Source of the DNA: Actinocatenispora comari
GTDB lineage: Bacteria; Actinomycetota; Actinomycetes; Mycobacteriales; Micromonosporaceae
DNA: 64,000 nucleotides
Direction of reading: 5' to 3'
Assembly (NCBI RefSeq): GCF_017312725.1
Contig: NZ_BOPO01000075.1
Location: 1 to 64,000 of the forward strand
The position numbers were made by a program, and so were the translations under genes. The notes beneath the pieces are model-generated. The model did not search any database, was not told the DNA's origin, and was given only the letters and a program-made list of their open reading frames with translations. The number at the start of each line of letters is the position of its first letter. Position 1 is the stretch's first letter. This document shows positions 1-12,000 of this stretch, one piece after another.

Positions 1-2
1 CG

Positions 3-3000
3 GTGCGCCCGCAGGATGCGGACCCGGCGCACCGGCGGGCCAGCACGCTGTCCGCGCTGGCCGAGACCGCCGGCCGCGGTGAGCTGCCGGCGGAGGTACG
101 GGACGCGGCCCGGCAGCGGTTCGCCGAGGTGGCGGCGGAGGGCGCGGTGGACCGCGGCGAGCTGCCGGCGGCCGCCCGCCGGCTGCTGGCCGACGGCGCC
201 GATCGCGGCGCCACCGTCGAGGAGATCAGCCTGGCCGCCGAGGGGCTGACGGCGAACGAGGCCGCGTTCTTCGGCACCGTCCGCGAGCTGCTGCCGGATC
301 TGGTCGGGCCGGACCGGCACGAGCTTGCCGCCGGGCTGCGGCTGAACGCCGACGGGTCGCTGGAGGTCACCCGGCATCGGGGCCGCACGACCCGGGTCGA
401 GCTGTTCGACCGGGCCAACCGGGAACTGCCGGCCGACGACGCCGGGCGACGGGTCGCGGTCACCAGGGTCCTCGCCGAGGCGGTGGCCGAGGCCAGGCAG
501 CGCCCACCGCGACTGTTCTCCCGGGTGGTCCACCCGGACCGGCGGCACGACCACATCCTGTGGAACGAGCCGTCGAAGGGCTGGCTGCCGCGTACCGTGC
601 AGCGGCTGAAGTTCACCACCCCGCACGACGCGGTGCGGCTGGCCGAGCTGCGCGCCCTCGGCCGGCTGCACGAGACCGCCGACGCGGCGACCCGGGACCG
701 CATCGAGGAGGCGCTGCGGGACCGGGCGCTGACCGAGGGCACCGACGGCGCCGACCCGCGGCGGGAGTGGGTGGCCGACCGGGTCAGCGACGAGACCTGG
801 CGGCTGCTCGCCGAGGTGAACGACGGCCACGACCTGCCACCGCAGTACGAGGTCGTCCGGGTTCTCGGCGAGGGCATCGACGGCCTGCGGATCGCGCCGC
901 GCACCGAGCGGGACCCGTCGCTGCCGCACTTGGCGGACGTCCGCGGCCCGCACGACCTGCTGCCCCAGCGCGCGGTGAACAGCCTGTTCAGCGTCCGACC
1001 CGAGCAGCACGGGATGAGCCGCCTGCTGGCGTCCATCGACCCCGGCATCGAGGTACGGGTCGAGATCGGGCACGTCGAGTCCGACGCGCTGTTCCACGGC
1101 GAGCTGGTCCGGTTCGACAGCGCGGAACGCGACGTGCCGGAGGCGCTCGCCGACGCCCGCCAGGTCTCTCCCGGGTACTTCAAGCTGACGGTGCGGGAGG
1201 ACTGGCCGGGCGGCATCTCCGCCGAGCACATTCGGCGGGAGCTCAACCGGCAGCTCGCGGACATGCTCGCCACCGAGCGCACCCCGAGCCGGCTGCCGTC
1301 GGTCCGCAAGATGCTCGCGACCGAGATCGCCGGGCCGCTGGCCAAGGTGTCCGTGATGACCGGCGCGCTGCTGTCCGGCTATCTTCCGCTGGCCCAGGGC
1401 ACCGGTTCGTTCACCGCGGGTCTGCTGGGCCTGTTCGTCAGCGGCCCGGTGCTGGTGCACTACCTGCGGCACACCATCGACAACGTGCAGACCATGCTGC
1501 GCGAGCAGCGCACCGGCTGGAGCGACCAGGACCCTCGGACCCACCTGCACCGTGACCTCGCCGCCCTGCGCGACGTCGCGGATCCCCGGCTGGCCGCCCG
1601 GGGGATGCGGGCCGAGCTGCCGGCCGGGACCGAGTCGGGCCGGCCGGAGCTGGCCGGAGCACGCCCGGACGGCGAGGCGCCGCAGCGTCCGGCGGCCGAA
1701 GCACGCCCCGACGGCGAGACCCGTCCGGATGGCGAGGCGCGGCCCGACGGCGAGACCCGTCCGGATGGCGAGGCGCGGCCGGATGGCGAGGCGCGGCCCG
1801 ATGGCGAGGCGCGGCCGGACGGTGAGGCGCGGCCGGACGGCGAGGCGCGGCCCGACGGTGCCGCACATCGTCCGGATCCCGGCACCGACGTCGCACGACG
1901 GCCGGACGGCGAGCTGCTCACCCCGCAGGAACGCGAACGGCTCGTCGAGGCCGGCCGTACCGCCGCCGTCACGGCACTCGACGAGCACCGGGTGGAGCAC
2001 GTTCGCGCGCACGCCGACCGGGACGGGACGCTCGTCCTGCGCCGCGACCCGGTCCGGTCGGACGAGCCGCGCCCGGCTGATGGCTGGGTGGACGCGAACA
2101 CCGTCCGACCGCACGACCCCGCATCGGCGGAAGGCGGCTCCCGGCCGGACACCGCGGCCCACCCGGACGGTGCGGCCGGCCCGGACGGTGCGGCTCACCC
2201 GGACACCGCCGCGCGGCCGGACGGTGCGACGCACCAGGACGGGTGGCGGCATCGGCTGGTCAGCCGGGTGTCCCCGCGAGTGAAGGTGCGGTTCGAGGTG
2301 GCCGGGCCGGGCGATCCGGCGACCCGGCGGATCGGTACCAACGAACACGTCGTCTTCGTGCCGCGCGAGCTGCCGGCCGGCAAGACGATGGAAGACGTCA
2401 TGCGCGACCGGCTGGCCGAGGTCATGTCGTCCGAGCGGCAGCTCGTGCAGAAGTTCCAGACCCTGCGCACGAAGCTCACCGTCAACTCGTTGTGGGGCGG
2501 GATCACCGGCGGTGCGCTGGCCGCTCTGCTGGTGCACGCGAACGCGCCGCAGCTCGGCTTCAGCCTGCTCGCGGCCGAGTTCGCCGGCCGGTGGGTCGGT
2601 ACCACGGTCAAGCACTGGTCGGAGCGGATGTTCGAGGCGGCGGACATGTCCGCGGGCGCCCGCGAGGGCGAGCTGAGCCGCGCGGTCTCCCCGGAGGAGA
2701 CGTCGAACGGCGCCACCGAACTGCGCGAGTACATCGAGAAGCTGGCCTGGAAGGCGGGCCTGGACGAGGACGCCATCCGGGTGCACACCGGCGCCGCGAG
2801 CGAGGCGTCGCTGCGTGGCCGCCCCGGTACCGACGTCGTGCAGGAGGCGAGCGACGCCTTCCGGCGCAACCTGGAGGAGCTGCCGGCCGGGGTGAAGCTG
2901 TCCGGTCCGCAGGTGCATCCGGAGCATCGCGACATCGTCAAGTACACGCTGTCCACCACGCGGTTGCGCAACCGCATCCCGGGGCTGCGCGGGTTCGTCC

Positions 3001-6000
3001 GGGCCGAGCGGCACATCGACGTCTACATCGTCCCCGAGGACTACCCGGGTACCGCCGCCGCGCGCGTGCTGGGCATGAGCGACGACGCGATGGTGGTCGG
3101 TGCGTCGCAGCAGGCGACCCTCAGCGAGATCCAGCACAGCTTCAGCGAGGCGCGCGACGTCGCCGCCCGCGCGCTCGCCCACAACAACCCCCGGGACCTG
3201 CGCAGCTACGTGTCGCGCAACCTGATCGGGCGGGCCACCGGTGCCGGCACCAAGTGGGCCGCCTCGGCGCTGGAGGGCTTCACCGAGAACTCCGCGATCG
3301 CGGTACGGATCGCGGCGGTCGACGCGTTCCCCGGCGTGCTGGCCGAGTACCACGCGAACCTGCACCGGCACTGGAACGACTTCTCCCGCGGGCCGGAGTC
3401 CGGCCTGGTCACCGACGCGGAGCAGCTCAAGAAGCTGAACACGCCGATCGGCCTGTCGATGTCCCGGCAGTGGGCGATGAACCGGCTGATGTCCAAGCAC
3501 GACGCGGCACGCGAGCTGCTGCGCCCGCTGCTGGACCACCCGGAGGTGGGGGACGAGGCCCGTCGGCTGTGGACGGAGCTGGAGGCGCCGGACCCGATCG
3601 ACACGGTGCACGACGTGTACCGGTCGCTGCTGGACCGCAACGCGACGCTGCCGGACGATCCGAACACGACCGTGCACGACCGGCTCGGCATCCGGCTGTT
3701 CAAGCAGACCGGGCCGCACATGTTCCGGATCGAGGCACGCCCGGACGCGGTGTCGGTGCTGCCGCGGCAGGAATTCACCATGGAGACCGTCCCCACCCGG
3801 TTCGATCACGACCCGGCGGCCGGCGACCCGGCCGACCGGCCGGCCGTGGACATGCGGGTCTCGGACGGCAAGCTGGTGGCGTTCGTCGACGTGACGCGGG
3901 ATCCGGCCGAGATCACCCAGGCGATCTGGTCCGGGGTCGCCACCCACCTGACGGCGATCTACGGGATGTCGCCGCACGTCGCCGGCACCACCGACTACCT
4001 GCGCCAGCAGCTGATCAACTCGCTGCCCACGGTGGTCGGCCAGGGCGTCGGCGCACTCTACAACGGCCTGCACCCGGTCGAGGTGACCAAGCACCTGGCG
4101 AGCGGCGGTACGGCCAAGGTCATGCAGGCGCCGGGCTTCGACGCGAAGTCCATCAGCAACTACTCGCTGTGGGTCGTGGGTGGGCCGCTGCAGGGCGTCG
4201 CGGACGCCTATGGCGGGCACTACCACGACTTCGGCGCCGAGCTGAAGAAGGGCCGGGCCAAGGCGTACGTGTCCTGGCTGACCGGCGCGGCATCCCGTGA
4301 CCTGGTCGGGAACATGGCGCAGAGCACCACCTCGCTGTACGAGTGGGACGGCCGCATCGACCGGGTGGTGTCCGAGGTGCTGGGGCTGCGCGGCGATCTC
4401 GGCCTCGGCGCCGGCGACTGGGCGGTGCCCGGCCGGCCGACCGAGCCGATCCGGCTGACCTGGAGCGGCGACGCGGACTCGCACCAGCCGGAGTCGGCCA
4501 GTACCGCCGCGCCGGAGGTCGGCCACGGCAGCGCCCGCGACCCGGACGTACCGCGGGATCCGGCGCTGCCGGAGCTGGACGAGACGGCGCTGCCGAGCAG
4601 CTTCTCGCCGACCGGGATCACCGCACTGGACCGCGGGGTGGCGCTGCTGACCGGCGGCGGGATCGGCGGTGACCAGGTCGGCGGCATCCCGGGCGCGATC
4701 GAGCACGCCACCGGCGGCCGGTACGAGACGGTGCCGCATCCGGCGCAGTCCGACATGTTCGGCGATGCGGTGCGCCGGCTCGGCCACGGCGCCACCGCCA
4801 TCGTGGCCACCGAGCACCCCGACGGCGGTACCGCGCACTGGGTCGTCGGCAACCACGACGGCACGATGCAGGCCGTGCAGGTCCGGCCGCCGGAGTCGCC
4901 GGGGCTGGAACCGGCCCCGGACGCGTCCGCCGGTGGCACCGAGCTCGGCGAGGTGCGCAACGGGGCCGAGATCGGGCCGGACGGCCGGCTGGTCCGGGAC
5001 CCGTTGCGGTCGCTGCTGGCCGAGTACGAGGGCACGCACGGCCCGGCCACCCGGGTTCGCGCGGTGTTCGTCGATCCGGTCGGGCACGCCTGGCACAGCA
5101 CCGATCCGCTGCCGAGTACGGTCGCGCACCCGGATCCGGCCGCCCCGCACGGCGCCGCCCCGCACGGCGCCGCCCCGCACGGCGCCGCCCCGGACGGTGC
5201 CAGCCCGCAGGGCGCGGACCCGCACGGCGGCGGCCCGCGGGCCGCGGACGATCCGGTCGGTGCGTTGCACCTGGGCGACGAGTCCGGCATCCCGTTGGGC
5301 CCCCGCCGCGCCGATCTGGACGGTCAGTGGGCCGACCTGCGGGCGCTCACCGGCCGGCCCCGCACCGACGTGGTGGGCAGCGCGTACGGCGACATCCGGG
5401 AGCAGGACGGCTACCTGCTGCTGAACCGGGACCGGGTCGACGCGCACGGCGTCGTGCACCGCGCGGACCCGGTGCAGGTTCTTCCGGTGTTTGCCGACCT
5501 GCCCGGCGATCTGCGGGCGACCACCGTGCCGTCGGCGTTGCGGCACCTCGGCGAGCCGGTGGACGTGATCGTGCTGTCCAACCGGCTGGACCGGCTCGGC
5601 ATCGGCGAGGCGTTCCACCAGCAGGCCGGCGCGCTGCTCGCCGGCCGGGACGCCGGGCTGCTGGACCGGCTCGGCCGGCTGGTCGGCGGCACCCGATCGG
5701 ACGTGCTCGCCATCGGGTCCGACGGGCACGGCCGGCTGTCCGACACCGACGCCGGCAACCTGCAGCGCCGCTGGTTCCTGGCCGAGCGGGCCGGCGCGGT
5801 CGACGACCCGCTGCGGGCAGAGGCGGCGAACCGGCTGCGTGACCTGGACGCCACGCTGGGCCTGCGTCCCGAGGACGCCGAGTCGGCGGCCCGCTGGCAC
5901 GCGGTCGAGCGGCACTTCCGGGCCCGCCCGCAACGGGTGGCGCCGGACGAGCTGGATCCGACCGGCCCGCGTCACCGGGGCGCCGGCGGCGACGGCCGCA

Positions 6001-9000
6001 TCCACGACCCGGAGCTGCCCGGTACCGCGCTGGTGAAGGACCCGGCCAACCCGGAGCTGACCGACGCGGACCTGCTCGCCTCCGACGATCAGCTGCGCCG
6101 CGGCGACTTCGGTGCGCTGGTCGACGGCTTCGGCCGGGACGAGCACGGGGCGTGGTTCGAACCGGCCGTGGCGGATCCGACCCAGCCGCGGCTGGACCGG
6201 CAGTACTTCGACTACCGGATCGGCCGGGTGGAGGGGGACAACCTCGCCGAGCTCGACCCGCGGTCCGGTACCGCGGACGACCCGCACCTCGTCACGATCG
6301 ACCCGCACACCCCGGCGAGGGTGCTCGGCTCGATTCGCATCCACGAGTTCTCCCACGCCGTCGACGAACTGCGGGCCCAGGCGCGCGCCGAGGCGCAGGG
6401 CGTCGGTCGGGACGAGCTGGCGGCGGCCCGGCGCCGCGACCATGCCGTGGACCAGGAGTGCCTGGTCGCCCGGAGCCGCGAGTGGAACCACGTGTCCCGC
6501 CGTTGGGCCGAAGCGCGGGACAGCGAGCAGCGCGACGTCTGGGAGCGCACGCTGCGCGGGATGGCCGAGGCGCTGCGGCGAGGCGGGATCGAGCCGCCGG
6601 AGTTCCCCTGGCGCGGTGGCCGGTTCTTCGCGGCGGACGTGCGGCCGGAGCCGCTGCGGCACCGGACCGACATCGTCGTGTCGACCGACTCCACCCGGAC
6701 GCCGGACGGGCTGCCGCTGGACGCCACCCGGATCGCCGAGGTGACCGCCGGGTACCAGCCCGACCTGCACGGCGCGCGGTCGCCGTTCGGCGCGATCGAG
6801 GCTCGCGCCGATGTCGCGGTGTTCACGCCCCGCGGCGGGGATGCCGAGCCGATCCGGCTCCGCCCGGTGCCGGCGCGGCTGCCGGAGGGTGTCGACGCCA
6901 TCCTCGGCCGCGACCCGGTCCCCGGCGCCGACGGCGACACCTTCCACGTCTTCGTGGCCGAGGGGGTGCACGAGCTCGTCGCGGGTACCGCGTTGCACCG
7001 CTTCGCCGCCGACCTGGCCGAGGCGGGCGCCGGTACCGGGGACCGGCTGCGCGAGACGTTCCGGATGCCGGAGCAGCATGCGCTCACTGCCGACGCGGTG
7101 CACGCCACCGACCCGCGCCGGGTGCACCTCGGTGCGGCGGACCACCGGGACGTGGTGCAGCCGCTGCGGTACCTGGCCGGCCAGGTGGTCCGTGGCGGCG
7201 AGGTCGGCGACGCGGCCCGCACCGAGCTGCGCACCGTACTGGAACGGGCCGGGCTGATGGAGTGGCAGCCGGGCGGTGACGCCAAGTGGGCGCGGGTCGG
7301 GGAGCACCTGCGGGGCGACGTGCTCGACGCGGTCCGGGCGGAACGCGGGCTCGACGCCGCGCCGCCGGCCGACCGGCTGCGCGGCACGATCCACACGCAC
7401 GTGGCCGGGTTCGACGCCGAGCAGGTGGTGGTGACGCCGCGCGCCGAGCACGTGTACGAGCTGACCTTCGACAAGGCGTTCCAGCGCACCGAGGGGCCGC
7501 GCCACCCGTGGGTGGTCGAGTTCGGCGCCGACGAGCGGGCCCGGGTCCCGGTGGAGGACGGCCAGCCGCGGCCGTTCGAACCGGGCGACCGGATCGCCGA
7601 GGGGGTCGTGGTCAAGCACGCCGACGGGGCGCTGCTGATCGCCCGCGCCGACCGCACCTACCGGGTGTTGTTCGACCCGGCCGCACCCGACCACGCGGCG
7701 GTGACCCGCGCGGTCGACGACCTGCTGCGCGAGACGCGGACGCTGGAGCGCGACCACCCCGGCGGCTACGTCTCCTGGCGCACCAACGCCAAGCGGGCGG
7801 TGTTCGGCGCGGCGTTGAAGCTGGGCCTGTTCGAGGCCGCGATGGGCGGCGCGGGGCATCCGCTCGACGGGTACTCGGCCAGCATGATCGAGGGTGCCAC
7901 CGCGAACACCGGCGCGTACGGCGTGCGACAGCACACCCGGCTGGTACGCCAGGTCGAGGCGAAGCGGGCCGGCGAGGCGTGGGACATCGAGCGCCGCGCG
8001 TACATCCGGGTCGACGAGCTGACCACCCGGACCGCCGAGGTCCAGGGTCGGGCGCGGGCACTGACCGAGGAGACGGCGGCCGAGCGGTGGGCCGAGCTGG
8101 ACCGCAAGGCCGCCGAGAAGGCGGCGGAGGCTGCCGAGGGTGAGTCCGGGAAGCCGGCGGAAGGTGAGTCGGGGAAGCCGGCCGAGGGTGAGTCCGGGAA
8201 GCCGGCGGGCGAGATCACCGTCGAGCACCGCCGCGAGGTGCGGCAGGCGGTCACCGACGCCGTCGACGCGCTGGCCAGGCACCACCGCGAGGCGCAGGAG
8301 GAGCAGAGCGCGGAGCGGAGCGAGGAGCGCGCCGAGGAGCCGGCGTTCGACGGCTACGACCGGCTCGACCTGCGCCCGAAGGACGTGAAGGTCGGTGGCA
8401 TCCGGTACGGCGAGTTCCGGTACCGGATGGAGGGGCCGCTGGGCGACGAGCGGCCGACGTGGAGCGAGCGCTGGCACGGTGCGTTGCGGCTCGCGCCGTC
8501 GATGCTGCGGGCCGACGTGCACGTCCGGGTCGGCGAGCTCACCGGGTCCGACCGCACCCTGGAGGTACAGCCGATCTCCGGCCGCGGCGGCCACTACCGG
8601 ATGACGGTGTCGCCGAAGTTCCACGAGCTCGGCGAGCGGGAGCGGCAGGAGGAGCTGGGCAAGGCGTTCGCGGCGATCGCCGACGCCGAGCGGGGCTCCC
8701 GGGTCCGGGAGCTGAACAGCCTGGGCGACTGGTTGCGCGGGATGGTCCGGCAGCCGCTGCGGCAGGGCCAGCGGGTCGGCACCACCGGTGCGGTCGAGGA
8801 CGCCATCATCTCGACCAGCGACGCCACCGGCGCCCGCCGGACCTCCATGGTCGAGCACGCGCACTTCCGTGAGGCGGCGTCGCTGGAACGGTTCCTGTAC
8901 AGCTGGACCGACAGCGCCTACCAGGTGCTGCTGAACCGCAGTTCGGAGAAGGCGGCGCTGCGGGCCAGCCAGGAGCACTTCGAGGATCACTACGAGTTCG

Positions 9001-12000
9001 AGAACAAGCTCGACAAGAACGTGCAGAAGTCCTCGGCGGCGGAGGTCGACCGGGCGTTCAGCGCACTTGCCGACGCGGCGCACGAGCAGCGCCGGCAGCT
9101 GGCCGAGGACCTCGGCGACGCCAGCCTGTCGACCGAGCGGGTCGAGTTCGACGCGTTCGTCGACGCGCGGCCGGGCGACGGCAGCATCCGCGGCTACCGG
9201 GGCCTGGAGGAGACGCTCCGCAGCCAGGAGGCGTTCGGCGCGGACGCGGTCAAGCGGACGACGTTCAAGGTCCCGGTGCGCGAGGAGAAGGCGGAGGAGG
9301 CGCGCCCGGACGACGGCACGCGCTCGCCGGACGAGCAGACCGCCGCGCCGGAGCACCGCCCCGACAACCAGGCCCGGCCCGACGCCGAAGCCCGACCCGA
9401 GGTCGAGGCCCGACCGGACGCCGAAGCCCGGACCGAGACCCGACCCGAGACCGAGGCCCGACCCGAGGCCGAGGTTCGGCCTGATGCCGAGGCGCGGAAC
9501 GAGGCCGCGGCCCGCGAGGGGGACGCGGAGGGACGGCCGGACCCCGAAGGCCGGCAGGACGGCGAGGCGGAGCGGCCGGACGGAGCGGACGCCGACGCGT
9601 CGGCAGGCCCCAAGACCAGGGAGGTCACCGGCTTCCGGATCAAGACCGAGCGCGGTTCGGTGCGCATCTACCTGGAGCACGGCCGGGACGGCGAGACCGA
9701 GCCGCGCTGGGCGCGGGTCGGCCACGGCAAGGTGCGCATCACCGTGCCGACCCATGCGGGCCCGGACGGTACCCGCACCATCGATCCGGAGGAGGCGGGC
9801 CGGATCGCGGTCCGGGTGGCGGAGAAGGCCATCAACTGGCAGCAGACCGGACGCCCGCGGCTGTGGGTCCGGTTCACCCAACGGATGTCCGGCTACGGCG
9901 CGTACACCGTGGTCGGCGGCGCCGTCGCGGCGCTGACCGGCCACATCGACAGCGCCTGGCTGACCCTCGCCGGGCTGGCGGTGCAGGCGCCGGTGGCGGT
10001 GGGCGACTGGGCCCTCGCCCGGGTGCGGCAGGCGCATCGGGTGAACAACCAGTACGGCGGCACCGACCCGAGCCACGTGACCGCGGAGCTGCTGCGCGAG
10101 CACCAGACCCAGGCCCGGACCGAGCTCGAACGGTTCACCGAGACGGTGCTCGACTCGTACCGGTCGATCGCGGAGCACGAGAACGCCGAGGACCTCGACC
10201 GGGACCGGCTGACCGCGGTGCAGACCCGGCTGGGCGAGATGCTCGGTGACGAGCACTCCACCCTCGGCCGCCGGCTGGTCTCCGACATCACCGAGCGGGG
10301 GCTGCCGGGCCCGACCCGGGCCGAGCGGCTCGGCGGCTCCACGTTCCGGGTGAAGTTCCCGGAGGACGGCGACCCGCTGCGGCGCGGCCCGGTCTCCCGG
10401 TTCGATGCGCTGCACGCCCGCGTCACGGTGGTACCGGCGGCGACGCTGGACGGCGCGGCCGCACGCGGCGCCCGGTTCTTCTACGACGAGACGCACCTGC
10501 ACGTGCAGGTCTCCGACGACCCGTCGGTGCCGTACGAGACGAAGCTGCGCGCCGCCCAGGACGTGCTCCGGGAGTTCGCCTACGACCTGCGGCACCGGCC
10601 GGACCCCGCGTCGTTCCGGGAGCACCTGAAGGACGCGGTACTGCCGTCCGCGGTGGGCGTCACCGCGCAGGTGATCACCGCCGCGTCGCACGGCGCGCTG
10701 AGCTCGCGGTTGCTGCACGGCACTCTCGGCCAGGTCGCGATGTGGCCGGTCCGGGCGTACGGGGCCGACTTCGCCACGCGGGAGGCCATCACCGACGCGA
10801 TCGCGTTCGGCCAGCTCGGCGGCCGGCTGGTGGGGCGCCCGTCGGCCGAGCACATCTTCGCGTCGGCCCGGGTCGCGGACAGCTTCCTGGACCACTACGA
10901 GCGGCTGTCCGAGCTGCCCGCCGAGATCGAACGGCGCTGGTCGGAGCTGGAGGCCCGGTCCGGCCGGGTCGGCGACGCGCGCGACCGCATCCCGCTGGAC
11001 CGGTCCGGGGACCCCGCCGGCCGGCCGGAGACCGGTCCGGCCTCGCCCGACGGGGCGGCGCGGCAGCGGCCGCGGCTGACGTTCCGGCCGGCCCGGCACG
11101 ACGACGCGTGGTTCGACGCGTACCGGGACCGGACCCGCCCGGCGGGCGCGTTCGACTCGGCGCTGCCCGAGCCGGTCCGGGCGCACGACCCGGAGCTGCC
11201 CGGTACCGCGTTGCTGAAGCATCCGGACAACCCGCGGCTCACCGAGGCCGCGCTGGCCGGCGAGGACACCCGGCCCATCGCGGCCGACCTGGCCGCGCTG
11301 GTGCGCGACGACGGTACGGCGGCCGGCTGGGAGGGCAACCGGGCCTGGTTCGACCCGGCCGATCCCCGGCTGGACCGGCAACACTTCGAGTACCGCACCG
11401 GCACCGTCGTGGGACGGGATCTGGCCGAGATCGACGTGCGGGCCGGCACCGCGGACGAGCCGCACCTGGTCACGATCGACGAGCACACCCCGCTCGACGT
11501 GGTCGCGTCGGTGCGCATCCACGAGCTCTCGCACGCGATCGACAAGCTGACCGCGCAGGCCCGTGGGGAGTCGCAGGGCGTCGGGCGCGACATCCTGGCC
11601 GACCCCCGTCGCGCCGAGGACCGGCTCTCCGGTGAGTGCCTCGTCGCCCGGGTGCGCGAGTGGCCGCACTTCGCCCGCAAATGGGCGGAGGCGACGGAGC
11701 CCGGTCCGCGGGAGCGGTGGGAGACGACGCTGCGCGGAATCGCGGCCGCGCTGCGCCGCGGCGGGATCGAGCCGCCGGAGTTCCCCTGGGCCGCGGACGG
11801 GGCGCAGCGCTCCGGTGGTCTGCGGTTCCACGGCGCGGACGGCAGCTACGAGCTGCGGTTCGGGGTCGACCGTGGGCTGGCCGACCCGGGCCCGGCGCAC
11901 GCCGCGCTGCCGGCCGACGTCGCCGATCGGGTCAGCGAGCTGACCGATCTGGACGCGGCGGCCCGCGTCGCGGCGCACGACCCGGCGTCGATCGAGCGCG

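Noticed and set aside
1660-1872. Tandem repeats as a possible CRISPR array
   Set aside because: Units of 18 bp are contiguous, have no spacers and encode an in-frame hexapeptide.
2243-4300. 685-codon plus-strand frame inside the giant gene
   Set aside because: Arg/Gly/Ala-rich product without fold signals. The giant frame has the GC-rich third positions here.
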